Part shown: one piece after another, positions 1 to 8,823 of the stretch
How positions within the stretch are numbered: the stretch's first letter is position 1
Layout: each line of letters starts with the position of its first letter
Source: Roseateles sp.
GTDB taxonomy: Bacteria; Pseudomonadota; Gammaproteobacteria; Burkholderiales; Burkholderiaceae_C
Reading direction: 5' to 3'
Assembly: GCA_019234295.1 (NCBI GenBank)
Contig: JAFALK010000091.1
Span: 44,335 to 108,334 of the forward strand
DNA: 64,000 nucleotides
Position numbers and translations under genes: made by a program
The notes under the pieces: model-generated
Databases searched by the model: none
The model's input: the letters and a program-made list of their open reading frames with translations, nothing else
What the model was told of the DNA's origin: nothing

Positions 1-450
1 GCTGGCCGCACTCCAGATCAGAAAACCAGTTCACGACGCTCAATTACCCCTGCTGTAGTGGCAATCTGAAAGGTCGACCTATACAGATCAAGGACTTGCG
101 AGCGTTGGTGTCGAACTCGAGTGTCCCGATGCTCGACTTCAGCGTGCGGCAGTATCCAAGCGGGTTTGGGGCGATATTGCCGTAGGGGCGTCGCATTAGG
201 GCGCATTAGGGCGCATTCGGTCAGGAATCACACTGGCGTAGAGATCCAGTCTGCACATACGAAATAGCAGCCGGGTGGCTGCTGTGGGGTTTGCAAAAGT
301 GCGGGCGCTGTGAATCGGTCTTTGCGAAGTGCCCCAAATGGGCACTGATTCAGCGCACTGCTCGTTGCTCGTATCCAGGTGGCCACATCGCTCCAGACGC
401 CAGAAGAGCGCCAGATGAGCGATCACCAATCAATGCCTAGCGAGCCAAAA
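1..450. other. Region without a recognisable gene
   Basis: Short open frames exist here on both strands, but none has a convincing ribosome binding site, domain or compositional support. I see no RNA gene. The right edge abuts the terminator of the PEP-CTERM gene. Confidence 0.5.
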
Positions 451-479
451 CAAAACGGGAGCGCATGGCTCCCGTTTTG
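451..479 (-). terminator. Rho-independent terminator of the PEP-CTERM gene
   Basis: Perfect 12-bp inverted arms (451-462 and 468-479) enclose a 5-base loop. Read on the minus strand, the hairpin is followed by a T-rich run. It begins 18 bases past the stop of the minus-strand PEP-CTERM gene. Confidence 0.8.
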
Positions 480-496
480 ATTCAGCTAAATGCTGC

Positions 497-1021
497 TCAG
501 ATACTGCGCTTGCGTCGGACTGCACCGATGCCGCACAGCGCTGCGCCCACGAGCGCAATGCTGGAGGGTTCAGGAACATTATTCGTCACGTCAGTCACTT
601 TGAACGCATAGTTGACATTTTGAACCCCATGGTCCTCAACCCAGGCTGACCATGTGGGTACAAGCGGATTAAAAAGCGGAATTGCATATAGACCACTCCC
701 GGCAGGATCTGCATGAAGGGTATCCGAGAAAATCGCTGCATCTTGACCGTAGCCGTCGTACCAAGCACTAAAGTCAATCAATGCCGGGTCGATCCCCATG
801 GTCGAAGTTACGTAATCCGATGCACTTCCGCCAAAGATAGCGGCAGCGGCTTCCACACCAGAATAGATTGGAGTCGTAAAGTTACCCAAACCATCCGTTG
901 CGCTCCATAACGGGCCGCTATCAACTTTCCAACTGCCTACATACGTATAAGTAGTGGCCACCGCTGCGTTGACTGCACCAAATGTCAACAAAATGGAAAA
1001 TACAAAGCGTGAAAGTCTCAT
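497..1021 (-). CDS. PEP-CTERM sorting-domain exported protein
   Basis: A 174-residue secreted protein. An N-terminal signal peptide (about residues 1-23, ending AVATT) precedes a Gly/Ser/Thr-rich body of unknown function. The C-terminus has the tripartite PEP-CTERM signal: VPEPSS, a hydrophobic stretch (IALVGAALCGIGAV) and a basic tail (RRKRSI). In known systems such proteins are processed by exosortase/EpsH and are often linked to exopolysaccharide export. No exosortase gene is in this window, so the sorting partner must lie elsewhere. The gene stands alone and has its own terminator. The body domain is not recognised. Confidence 0.85.
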   Translation of the reverse strand: MRLSRFVFSILLTFGAVNAAVATTYTYVGSWKVDSGPLWSATDGLGNFTTPIYSGVEAAAAIFGGSASDYVTSTMGIDPALIDFSAWYDGYGQDAAIFSDTLHADPAGSGLYAIPLFNPLVPTWSAWVEDHGVQNVNYAFKVTDVTNNVPEPSSIALVGAALCGIGAVRRKRSI

Positions 1022-1479
1022 GATTTCGCCCCATGCATTAAAGTCATATCAATGACATCGCACGCAAGGCGCGTGCCATACAGTAAAATCAACCACTTAG
1101 CATCATTTCATGGCCAAGATGTTAAAATTCCTGACATCGAAAGGTGACCTAGCTCGTGTGCAGACGGCATCGGGGATCGACAAGTGGAACCCGGTTCGTC
1201 AAGCTGCCTGTCAATTCGCTGGTAGCGTCGTGAAGTAGAGCTCATCCGGGGTTTGGGCACCAAGCGCTCCAGGTCTCTCGACCTGAATCCGGCGCAGCCG
1301 GACCTGCGGATGCCGCGTGTCCTTGATCTGGGTGGAGGCAGCCTAGGTCGGTCCAATACGCAGCTGGACTGCTGCTACAAGAAGGCCTCATCTAAAGCTG
1401 GTAGCAATCGAGTAGCAGGCGCGGCGTGTTCCATGTTCTACGGCACCAAATTGAGAGCCAACGTAGAAGAAGTACGAGA
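1022..1479. other. Intergenic region, one weak small-ORF candidate
   Basis: This is the divergent region between the PEP-CTERM gene and dusA. A 42-codon frame on the plus strand at 1110-1238 begins MAKMLKFLTSKGD and ends SVVK. It has no visible ribosome binding site and I cannot tell whether it is translated. I see nothing else. Confidence 0.3.
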
Positions 1480-2478
1480 ATGTTGAATGAAATCGATGAC
1501 TTGAATCCGTGGCGTCTGAGCATTGCACCGATGCTCGACTGGACCGACCGACACTGCCGCTACCTCCATCGCCTGCTGACCCGTCACACCCGCCTCTACA
1601 CCGAGATGGTCACGACGGGCGCTCTGCTGCATGGCGACCAGGGGCGCCACCTGGACTTCAACGAGGAAGAGCACCCGGTGGCCTTGCAGCTCGGCGGCTC
1701 GGAGCCGGCCGACTTGGCGGCCTGCGCTCGGCTCGCCGAGGCCTGGGGCTATGACGAGGTCAACCTCAATTGCGGCTGCCCGAGCGAGCGGGTGCAGCGG
1801 GGGGCTTTCGGCGCCTGCCTGATGAACGAGCCGGCCCTGGTGGCCGATGGTGTCAAGGCCATGCTCGACGCGGTGAGCATCCCGGTCACGGTCAAACACC
1901 GCATCGGCATCGAAAGGGTGGAGAGCTACGACTTCGTGCGCGACTTCGTGGGCACCATTGCTGACGCAGGCTGCCGTGTCTTCATCGTCCACGCGCGCAA
2001 TGCCTGGCTGCAGGGGCTCTCGCCCAAGGAAAATCGGGAGGTCCCGCCGCTGCGCTACGAGCTCGTGCACCGGCTCAAGTCCGAATTCCCGCACCTGACC
2101 ATCGTGCTTAACGGCGGCGTCAAGGACGATGCCGAGATCGTCAAGCAATTGGAGCATGTGGACGGCGTCATGGTCGGCCGGCAGGCCTATCACGAGCCCT
2201 GGCAGATGGCGGCTTGGGACGAGCATTTCTTCGGCACTGCGGGGCCGGCGACATCGCGCGAGCAGGTCGAGGCCGCCTGGGTCGAATATCTGGCTCGCCA
2301 GACCTCCTGGCCGCAGGCCATGCGCCATGCGCTGGGCCTGTGGAACGGAGAGGCCGGCGCGCGGCGCTGGCGCCAGGTCTGGAGCGACCACAAGCTCAAG
2401 GCGCTGGCTCCCGCGCAGGTGGCTGAGCTGGCGCGCGACGCACGCCAGCATACGGCGCGCGTGGCGCTAGCGGCCTGA
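1480..2478 (+). CDS. dusA: tRNA-dihydrouridine(20/20a) synthase DusA
   Basis: A flavin-dependent enzyme that reduces uridine to dihydrouridine in the tRNA D-loop. The 332-residue protein keeps the DusA hallmark IAPMLDWTDRHCRY near residue 15, the TEMVTTGA segment, and the catalytic NxNxGCP motif (NLNCGCPSERV, proposed catalytic Cys100). It also has SPKENREVPPL and NGGVKDD, typical of the FMN-binding TIM barrel. An in-frame upstream ATG at 1426 adds residues with no family counterpart, so I chose 1480. The length matches the family. The ogt gene follows in the same direction after 50 bases. Confidence 0.95.
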   Translation: MLNEIDDLNPWRLSIAPMLDWTDRHCRYLHRLLTRHTRLYTEMVTTGALLHGDQGRHLDFNEEEHPVALQLGGSEPADLAACARLAEAWGYDEVNLNCGCPSERVQRGAFGACLMNEPALVADGVKAMLDAVSIPVTVKHRIGIERVESYDFVRDFVGTIADAGCRVFIVHARNAWLQGLSPKENREVPPLRYELVHRLKSEFPHLTIVLNGGVKDDAEIVKQLEHVDGVMVGRQAYHEPWQMAAWDEHFFGTAGPATSREQVEAAWVEYLARQTSWPQAMRHALGLWNGEAGARRWRQVWSDHKLKALAPAQVAELARDARQHTARVALAA

Positions 2479-2528
2479 GCGGACTACCATCTCGGTGGGC
2501 CTGCCGGAAACTGCGGCACGCTCGCCGG

Positions 2529-3092
2529 ATGAACACATTTTTCGCATGCTACGACACCGCCCTCGGGACCTGCGCCATCGCATGGAACGCGGGGGGGCGC
2601 GTGATCGGCTCCCAGCTACCGGAGGCCACGCCGGGCGAGACGCGCGACCGCATGCGCTCACGCTTTCCCGCCGCTCGTGAGATCGATGACATGCCGCCGC
2701 CGGTGATCGAAGCCGTCGAGGGTGTGCGCCGCCTGCTGGCGGGGCAGACGCATGACGAGCGCGAGTTGCTAATGGTGGACCTCGACGACAGCCATCTGCC
2801 CGACTTCAACCGCCGCGTGCTCGCGCTGACGCGCCGGATTCCGGTCGGGCACACCCTGACCTATGGCGAGGTCGCCAGTCGCCTGGGCGAGCCGGGCGCG
2901 GCGCGTGCCGTGGGTCAGGCCGAAGGGCACAACCCATTTGCGCCCATCGTGCCCTGCCATCGCGTGATGGGCGTCGGGGGCGCGGGCACGGGTTTCTCGG
3001 CCCATGGCGGGGTTGACACGAAGATGCGCCTGCTGGCGATCGAGGCGCGGGCCGCGGGCCAGCTCGTGGGCGAGCAGAACCCGCTCTTCTAA
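2529..3092 (+). CDS. ogt: Methylated-DNA--protein-cysteine methyltransferase
   Basis: A suicide DNA-repair protein that moves the methyl group from O6-methylguanine (and O4-methylthymine) to its own cysteine. The C-terminal half has the helix-turn-helix part (YGEVASRLGEPGAARAVGQA) and the active-site motif PCHRV at residues 142-146 (acceptor Cys143). At 187 residues it is the length of Ogt/MGMT without an Ada domain. It follows dusA on the same strand. It ends 13 bases before the stop of convergent rdgC, so no room remains for a dedicated terminator. Confidence 0.93.
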   Translation: MNTFFACYDTALGTCAIAWNAGGRVIGSQLPEATPGETRDRMRSRFPAAREIDDMPPPVIEAVEGVRRLLAGQTHDERELLMVDLDDSHLPDFNRRVLALTRRIPVGHTLTYGEVASRLGEPGAARAVGQAEGHNPFAPIVPCHRVMGVGGAGTGFSAHGGVDTKMRLLAIEARAAGQLVGEQNPLF

Positions 3093-3105
3093 TCGGTCGC
3101 TCGGC

Positions 3106-4071
3106 TTACCAGGGTGCTTCGGCCAGTTCCTCAGCCGCCACAGGCTTGCTCTCAACCAGGGCCGCGCTGGCCGCGAAGAAGTCGTGTTCGCCGCCCAGGC
3201 CCTCGATGAGGGCCGGGATCAGCTTGCCGAGTTCCCCTGTAGCCAGGGCCGCGTCGGCGTCGAAGGCCTCGTCCTTGCTCGGCGCGTCGCGGCCTTCAAA
3301 AGCCAGGTCCAGGAAGGCAATCTTCTTGATCTGCAGGGTGTCGGTCAGCACGAAGGTCACGCGGTCGCGCCAGCTCATCGCGAGGCGCGTCGGCTGCTTG
3401 CCGGCAATCAGGTGCTGGCGGATTTCCTCGATATCCAGCGCGTGGCGGGCGTAGCGCACGGCGGACTTCATTTCGTCCCCACTCTTGAGCTCGCAATCGC
3501 GGTCGATCGTGAAGTCGGCGGGCGGGACGCCGTCGAGCAGCCAGGCCGACATGCATGCGGCCGGCGACTCCGCGGTCTGAATCAGGTGCAGGGCCAGACC
3601 ATCGAGCGCCTTGACGAGCAGGCTCACGACCTCCTCGGCGCGCTTGGGGCTGCCCGCATCGATCATCAGCAGGCGCTCCTTCGGCGCGATCCACACGCGC
3701 ACGGCGCTCGTCTTGGTGAATGCCAGCGGCAGCAGCTCCTGCGTGGCCTGCTCCTTGAGCTCCTTCATTGCCTTCTTGCCGGGCTTGCGCCCCGTGGCCT
3801 GCTCGACCTGCGCGGAGAGTTCCTCGGCGCGGCGGTTCACGACGGCGCCGGGCAGCACGCGCTGCTCAATCATCAGCTTGAGCAGCCAGTGCCCGCCAAT
3901 GTCTTCCACAAGGGCGCTGTTGGCCACGCCGCGGGGCGCCACCCAACCGAGCGACTGGGGTTGGGTCGGGCCGCAGGGGATGAAGAGGCCCTTGGCGAGG
4001 CTGGTTTCGATTTCGGCTGCCGTGGGCCGCCACTCGGCGCCCACGCGATAGACCATCAGGTTCTTGAACAA
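3106..4071 (-). CDS. rdgC: Recombination-associated protein RdgC
   Basis: RdgC is a ring-shaped, nucleoid-associated dsDNA-binding protein that limits RecA activity. The 321-residue protein begins with FKNLMVYRV, matching the RdgC N-terminus, then GLFIPCGPTQPQSLGWV, and ends with the conserved TGELGKLIPALIEGLGGE segment. The start is a TTG codon at 4071, preceded by AAAGGAAT. An upstream ATG in the same frame (4176) gives extra residues unlike the family. The tail after GLGGE is longer than in Escherichia coli RdgC. The gene converges on ogt. Confidence 0.93.
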   Translation of the reverse strand: MFKNLMVYRVGAEWRPTAAEIETSLAKGLFIPCGPTQPQSLGWVAPRGVANSALVEDIGGHWLLKLMIEQRVLPGAVVNRRAEELSAQVEQATGRKPGKKAMKELKEQATQELLPLAFTKTSAVRVWIAPKERLLMIDAGSPKRAEEVVSLLVKALDGLALHLIQTAESPAACMSAWLLDGVPPADFTIDRDCELKSGDEMKSAVRYARHALDIEEIRQHLIAGKQPTRLAMSWRDRVTFVLTDTLQIKKIAFLDLAFEGRDAPSKDEAFDADAALATGELGKLIPALIEGLGGEHDFFAASAALVESKPVAAEELAEAPW

Positions 4072-4136
4072 CGGAATTCCTTTGCAGGGCGCGTCGCCGC
4101 GCCTCATTCTGGGTGTGGACTGGCGTGGCGACCAGC

Positions 4137-5108
4137 TCAGAGCTGGCGGCTGCTCGGGCGTGCGAGGTAGAACCACTCGGTGCCAGGCTTGGCATTCACC
4201 GCTGGGAAGACGATGCGTCCCTCGCTGGGGGCCAGCACCGGCGTGCCGTCGTGGCGCGTGCCGATTTGCTCGCCCTTCGTCACTGGGTCGAAGCTGGCCC
4301 AGGCCTTCACGAATTGGTCGCCCTCGTGCTCGCGATCGATCACCTCGTAGAGCTGCAGCAGCTCGGGTTTGCCGGGCGGGCGCGGCTCCACGGCACCGGC
4401 GGCGATCATGCCCAACTCGGTCAGCACGCGCAGGATGGCGCGATGGGCCACGGCCGGCGCCTCGGGGTCCTCATGCTGGCCGCATTCGAGCGTGATGCAG
4501 TAGCCGCCCTGGGAGCGCATGTATTCAGTCGTGCCCACGCCGTAGTGCGGGTCCTGCTGGAGCACCGCCGTGCGGCCCGAGCCGCCACGCTCGGCGCGGC
4601 GCTGCAGGCCCAGGGCGTAGGTCGAGAGCCAGCCCTGGACGATGCGCTCCGTGCCCACGCACAGCGCGAGCCGGCCTTCGGCCAGTTCGTGGTTGAAAGG
4701 CTCGAGCGGGCCCGTGTTGTTGCGGGGGCCCATCATGGCGAAGGCCTTGCCCTGGCCCTGGAAGCTGTGCAGGTCCAGCAGTACGTCGGCCCAGGCCAGC
4801 CAGGGGCAGAGCTGGCGCGCGATCAGATCCTCGAAGTCCTGGATGACCACCGGTGGGCGCAGGTTGCGATTCAGGTTGCGGTCCCCCTCGCGGCGCTTCA
4901 GCTGGTGGGCCAGCGGGTTGACGACAGGGATGAAGGTGACCGTGCCACGCTGCAGGGTCAAGTCGCCGTTGTCCAAGGCGGCCATGACTTTTTCGATGGC
5001 GCCGACGCCGGCGATTTCGTTACCGTGCACGGCCGCCGAGATCAGCAGCTTGGGGCCCGGCTCCAGGCCGGCGAACTGGTGGACGCGAAGGTGGGTGGGC
5101 TTAATCAT
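4137..5108 (-). CDS. Succinylglutamate desuccinylase/aspartoacylase family protein
   Basis: A zinc-dependent hydrolase of the M14-like AstE/ASPA family, 323 residues. The zinc-site motif AVHGNE lies near residue 27, with RNLNR further on, LLDLHS near residue 112 and the catalytic-type TLECGQHE near residue 208. AstE removes succinate from N-succinylglutamate in arginine catabolism and aspartoacylase hydrolyses N-acyl-aspartate. No other ast genes are nearby, so the substrate is not settled. It lies 5 bases downstream of an EamA exporter on the same strand and is probably cotranscribed with it. Confidence 0.85.
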   Translation of the reverse strand: MIKPTHLRVHQFAGLEPGPKLLISAAVHGNEIAGVGAIEKVMAALDNGDLTLQRGTVTFIPVVNPLAHQLKRREGDRNLNRNLRPPVVIQDFEDLIARQLCPWLAWADVLLDLHSFQGQGKAFAMMGPRNNTGPLEPFNHELAEGRLALCVGTERIVQGWLSTYALGLQRRAERGGSGRTAVLQQDPHYGVGTTEYMRSQGGYCITLECGQHEDPEAPAVAHRAILRVLTELGMIAAGAVEPRPPGKPELLQLYEVIDREHEGDQFVKAWASFDPVTKGEQIGTRHDGTPVLAPSEGRIVFPAVNAKPGTEWFYLARPSSRQL

Positions 5109-5113
5109 GGGCG

Positions 5114-5995
5114 CTATTGTCGTCGGGTTGCGAGGAGGACTCCGGCAAGGGCCAGGCCGTAGGCCAAGACCTGAACCGCCGTCATCGTTTCACCGAGGCA
5201 GAGGCCGACCAGGGCCGTGGAAATCGGCAGAAATACCATGAAGACGCCAGCCCTGGAGGCCGGCACGTGCCGCAGGCCCAGCATCCAAAGCCATACGCTC
5301 ACGATGCTGGCCGCTACTGCGTAGAAGATCGACAGGCCCCAGTCCAGGGGCCTCGGCGCGCCGAAGTCGAAACTGGCCGCCTGCCACAAGGCCAGCGGCA
5401 GCACGAGGACCAGGCCCCAGAGATTCATCAGGGCACTGATGCGCTTGGGGCTGAGGCTGGCCGTCAGGCGTTTGCCGATCACTACATAGGCCGCTTCGCA
5501 GAGCAGCGCGCCCAGTAGCAGTGCCGCGCCCTGTGCCGTGGTCGCGGCACTGCCGTCGCGCTGCGCGGCCACGACGGCGATGCCGCCCACGCTGCAGACC
5601 ACGGCCAACCACATCCGGGGGGTGATGCGCTCGCCCAGGAACAGCCGGCTCATGAGCGCCACCGCCGCGGGCATGCCAGCCATGATCACGCCGGCCACGG
5701 CGGCGGAAGACTCGCGCATGCCGAACAGCAGGCAGATCGAGAACAGAAAGTTGCCGAGGAAAGACTCAAGGAAGAGCAGGCCGCGCGTGCGGGCGTCCAG
5801 CGGCGCGACGCCGGGCTCGGCGCGCAGCCAGGGCAGCATCAGCGCGGCCGCCGTGCTGAAGCGCAAGCCCGCCAGCACAAAGACGGGGAAGACGGCCACC
5901 AGCAGCTTGGACAGGCCGACATAGCTGCCGACGAGGCTCGTACTGAGTGCAAGAAAGACGTAGGCGCGCAGCGGGGCCGGGGAGGGCGGGGTCAT
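5114..5995 (-). CDS. EamA/DMT-family inner-membrane transporter
   Basis: A 293-residue protein with about ten hydrophobic segments arranged as two EamA repeats, typical of drug/metabolite (RhaT-like) permeases. The second repeat carries the common SIVSVWLWMLGLRHVPASRAG segment. Members usually export amino acids or other small metabolites, but the substrate cannot be read from sequence. It is immediately upstream of the desuccinylase/aspartoacylase gene, which hints that both act on a related N-acyl amino acid or its product. That link is inference. Confidence 0.85.
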   Translation of the reverse strand: MTPPSPAPLRAYVFLALSTSLVGSYVGLSKLLVAVFPVFVLAGLRFSTAAALMLPWLRAEPGVAPLDARTRGLLFLESFLGNFLFSICLLFGMRESSAAVAGVIMAGMPAAVALMSRLFLGERITPRMWLAVVCSVGGIAVVAAQRDGSAATTAQGAALLLGALLCEAAYVVIGKRLTASLSPKRISALMNLWGLVLVLPLALWQAASFDFGAPRPLDWGLSIFYAVAASIVSVWLWMLGLRHVPASRAGVFMVFLPISTALVGLCLGETMTAVQVLAYGLALAGVLLATRRQ

Positions 5996-6078
5996 GGACC
6001 CGCGATTCTCAACCAGGTCGGCCAGCCGACCGCGAAGCCTTTGTGGCCGTCATTCAAAGACGGCTGAGGCTGACGGTG

Positions 6079-6246
6079 TCAGATGTTCGTGGCCAGCGCC
6101 GCAATGCAGGCGAAAGCGAAGGCGCCGAGCAGCAGCGGCATTCCGACGAGCTCGGCGAAGCGGCCGCGCAGTTCGGGCGCGCGGACGCCAGCGCGGATCT
6201 GGGTTTCGTGAGCGGATTGGTTCAAGAAGGCGAGGATTTTTTTCAT
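6079..6246 (-). CDS. Small single-pass membrane protein, hypothetical
   Basis: A 55-residue frame beginning MKKILAFLNQSAHETQIRAG and ending in a hydrophobic segment (MPLLLGAFAFACIAALATN). It looks like a soluble N-terminal part with one C-terminal transmembrane helix. No strong Shine-Dalgarno precedes the ATG. It fills the space between two EamA genes on the same strand. I recognise no family. Confidence 0.5.
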   Translation of the reverse strand: MKKILAFLNQSAHETQIRAGVRAPELRGRFAELVGMPLLLGAFAFACIAALATNI

Positions 6247-6345
6247 GGCGTTTGGACAGTGATCGAACGAGATGCCAAGTCAGGCAGTACGAATCGAATT
6301 ATGTCCAGCCATTCGTGAAAACCCTATGACAGGGTTAGCGCGAAG

Positions 6346-7239
6346 TCACAGGGGGTGATCGAGATGCGTCCGCAAGCCCAGCACGGGCAAAAGCTGAATG
6401 GCGAGCATGGCGCCCAGAATCAGGCCGCAGCCCAGGAGACCGGCGGGGCCGAGGCGTTCGCCAAGCAGCAGATAGCCGAAGAAGGCGGCAAATACGGTCT
6501 CGGCCGAGAGGATGATGGCGGCGTCCGAAGCGTGCGTATGGCGTTGCGCCAGCACTTGCGCCGTGAAGGCCACGCCGACCGACAGCACGCCGCCGTAAAG
6601 CAGCGGCCCCAGGGCGCCGCGCACGCCGCTGAGGGTGACGGGCTCTGCCACGGCCGCCCCGACACAGGCCAGCACGCCACAGATGAGGAACTGGCCCATC
6701 GCCACCAGGAAGGGCGCGGCCAATCGGTCCGCGACCCGGCCCACATAGAGAACATGGAAGGCCCAGGGCACCGCCGAGGCGATCACCCAGAGGTCGCCGG
6801 ACGCCACTTCCAGCTTCTGGGCGCCCGAGAGGAGCCAGGCGCCGGCCAGGCAGGCCAGTGCTCCAGGCCAGGTCGACCAATGCGGCAAATGTCTGAGCAT
6901 CACCCACGAGAGCAGGGGAACCATGGGCACGTACAGCGCCGTCAGAAAGCCCGCATTGGTGACCGAGGTGTGCTGGATGCCGATCTGCTGCAAGGCCGCA
7001 CCGGTGACCATCAAGAGCCCGAGGCCGGCGATCTGGAGCAGGTCGCGCCGGCCCAGTCCTGGGTGGCGACGCCACTCCAGCCAGGCCAGCGGCGCCACGA
7101 CGAGCGTGCCGATCAAGAAGCGCGCACCCGTGAAGAGAAGCGGCCCGACACTCGCCATGCCCCAGTTCTGCGCGATGAAGGCCGAGCCCCAGATCAGGGC
7201 CGTGAGGAGCAGGATGAAATTGGCTTTGGTACGGGACAC
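6346..7239 (-). CDS. EamA/DMT-family transporter
   Basis: A 297-residue integral membrane protein with two EamA repeats. It starts MSRTKANFILLLTALIWGSAF, a classic EamA first helix with the ALIWGS motif. The second repeat contains FTAQVLAQRHTHASDAAIILS and ETVFAAFFGYLLLGERL, a frequent signature of the last repeat. The substrate is unknown. It differs clearly in sequence from the EamA gene at 5114-5995, so it is not a tandem copy. The upstream YccA gene has its own terminator between them, so this gene is probably transcribed separately. Confidence 0.85.
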   Translation of the reverse strand: MSRTKANFILLLTALIWGSAFIAQNWGMASVGPLLFTGARFLIGTLVVAPLAWLEWRRHPGLGRRDLLQIAGLGLLMVTGAALQQIGIQHTSVTNAGFLTALYVPMVPLLSWVMLRHLPHWSTWPGALACLAGAWLLSGAQKLEVASGDLWVIASAVPWAFHVLYVGRVADRLAAPFLVAMGQFLICGVLACVGAAVAEPVTLSGVRGALGPLLYGGVLSVGVAFTAQVLAQRHTHASDAAIILSAETVFAAFFGYLLLGERLGPAGLLGCGLILGAMLAIQLLPVLGLRTHLDHPL

Positions 7240-7249
7240 TTTTAGGCAA

Positions 7250-7276
7250 AAAAAGTCGGGGGCACAAAGCCCCCGA
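7250..7276 (-). terminator. Rho-independent terminator after the YccA-family gene
   Basis: An 8-bp GC-rich stem (7256-7263 with 7269-7276) with a 5-base loop is followed on the minus strand by a run of seven T. It lies 24 bases past the stop of the Bax-inhibitor-1 gene. Confidence 0.85.
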
Positions 7277-7300
7277 TTGTCTTTGATGGATGGAGCGGCT

Positions 7301-7987
7301 TTACTCGTCGCGGCCGCCGAAGATGCCCAGCAGCGCGAGCAGGCTCTGGAACACGTTATACAGATCCAGGTAGACGTTGAGCGTGGCGCTGATGTAGTTG
7401 GTCTCGTAGCCGTCGCGCACGGCCTTCAGGTCGTGGAGGATGAAGGCCGAGAAGATGCCCGCCACCAGGACCGAGATCGTGATCATCATCGCACCCGACT
7501 GCAGGAAGACGTTGGCGATGCCAGCGACCATGACCAAGACGGCACCGATCATCAAGAACTTACCCATGCCGGACAGGTCGCGCTTGATCACACTCGAGAG
7601 CGTCGCCATGGCGAGGAAGACCGCGGCCGTGCTGGCGAAGGCCAGCATCACGATCTCAGCGCCGCCCCGCATGTGCAGCACCAGGCCGATCATGCGCGAG
7701 AGCATCAGGCCCATGAAGAACGTGAAGCCCAGCAGCACGAAGACGCCGGTCGAGGAATTCTTCGTCTTCTCGATGGCGAACATCAGGCCGAAGGCCCCGA
7801 CGAAGAAGACCAGCATGCTGGCCATCGGCGACATGGCCGACAGGATGCCTGTGGACACGCCGATCCAGGCGCCCAACACGGTCGGGATCATGGACAGTGC
7901 AAGCAGGGCATAGGTATTGCGCAGCACACGGTTCGTCTCGGCCTGATTGGCCAGGACGGTCACATTGGGATAGAGGTCGGTATTCAT
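7301..7987 (-). CDS. Bax inhibitor-1/YccA family membrane protein
   Basis: A 228-residue protein with seven predicted hydrophobic helices, the TMBIM/BI-1 architecture. The conserved C-terminal region includes SAFILHDLKAVRDG and ETNYISATLNVYLDLYN, where family members carry the paired acidic residues of the last segments. Bacterial YccA interacts with the FtsH protease, and BsYetJ is a calcium-leak homologue. The role here is not known. I start at the ATG at 7987, five bases after AAAGGAG. A GTG two codons upstream overlaps that ribosome binding site. Confidence 0.9.
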   Translation of the reverse strand: MNTDLYPNVTVLANQAETNRVLRNTYALLALSMIPTVLGAWIGVSTGILSAMSPMASMLVFFVGAFGLMFAIEKTKNSSTGVFVLLGFTFFMGLMLSRMIGLVLHMRGGAEIVMLAFASTAAVFLAMATLSSVIKRDLSGMGKFLMIGAVLVMVAGIANVFLQSGAMMITISVLVAGIFSAFILHDLKAVRDGYETNYISATLNVYLDLYNVFQSLLALLGIFGGRDE

Positions 7988-8033
7988 AAACACTCCTTTG
8001 CTGGGCCCGAATATCGGGCCATCTGGAAAAAAT

Positions 8034-8765
8034 TCAAGCCCTGGCCCTGGCGGCCAATCGTTTCTTGCGGGACCTGATGTTCAACGCCTCGACAGCGAGG
8101 GAGAAGCACATCGCTGCATAGAGGTAGCCCTTTGGCACATGCTGGTCGAAGGCCTCAGCCGTCAGCGCCATGCCCACCATCACGAGGAAGGCCAGGGCCA
8201 GTACCTTGAGAGACGGATGGAGGTCGACGAAATCACCGATCGGCTTGGCGGCGAACATCATCACCGCCACGGCGGCCACCACAGCGCCCATCATCACCCC
8301 CACATTGTCGACCATGCCCACCGCGGTGATCACGGAGTCTAGCGAGAACACGATGTCGATGATGGCGATCTGCACGATCACACTCCACAAAGCGCTCGAT
8401 CCGTCGGCCTTGGGCGCGTCTTCGTGCTCCCCGCCTTCGACCTCCATGAAGATCTCGTGCGAGGCCTTGTAGAGCAGGAACAGGCCACCCCCCAAGAGCA
8501 CCAGGTCGCGGCCCGAGAAGCCGTGGCCCACGAGGCTGAACAGCTCGGCCGTCAGGCCCATGACCCAGCTCAGCGAGAGCAGCAGGCCCAGGCGCGTGAG
8601 CATGGCGAAGGCCAGGCCGAGGCGCCGCGCGCTGTCGCGCTTCTCGGGCGGCAGCCGGCCCACCAGGATGGCAAGAAAGATGATGTTGTCGATGCCCAGG
8701 ACGATTTCCAGGGCGGTCAGCACGGCAAAGGCGAGCCAGGTATTGGGGTCGAGCAGGAATTCCAC
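8034..8765 (-). CDS. TerC family integral membrane protein
   Basis: A 243-residue polytopic protein with the two TerC signature acidic motifs inside helices, LEIVLGIDNIIFLAIL near the start and IDIVFSLDSVITAVG in the middle. The C-terminus is basic (RSRKKRLAARARA). TerC proteins are linked to tellurite resistance and manganese export during protein secretion. Which metal is moved here is unknown. Start choice: a GTG at 8765 gives VEFLLDPNTW. The longer ATG frame to 8864 overlaps the neighbouring exported protein and adds an un-TerC-like stretch. Confidence 0.88.
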   Translation of the reverse strand: MEFLLDPNTWLAFAVLTALEIVLGIDNIIFLAILVGRLPPEKRDSARRLGLAFAMLTRLGLLLSLSWVMGLTAELFSLVGHGFSGRDLVLLGGGLFLLYKASHEIFMEVEGGEHEDAPKADGSSALWSVIVQIAIIDIVFSLDSVITAVGMVDNVGVMMGAVVAAVAVMMFAAKPIGDFVDLHPSLKVLALAFLVMVGMALTAEAFDQHVPKGYLYAAMCFSLAVEALNIRSRKKRLAARARA

Positions 8766-8823
8766 AGTCAAACCAAGGGCAGGGGAGGACGGCAGGTCAA
8801 GGACCTGCCGGGCTGCAGCGGAA

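Noticed and set aside
1438..2451. Long minus-strand frame opposite dusA
   Set aside because: It is a shadow of the GC-rich dusA codon pattern. dusA is supported end to end by family motifs, and the opposite frame has no recognisable sequence.
3004..5162. Two long plus-strand frames opposite rdgC and the desuccinylase gene
   Set aside because: Both are antisense shadows in high-GC DNA. The minus-strand genes carry clear catalytic or family motifs.
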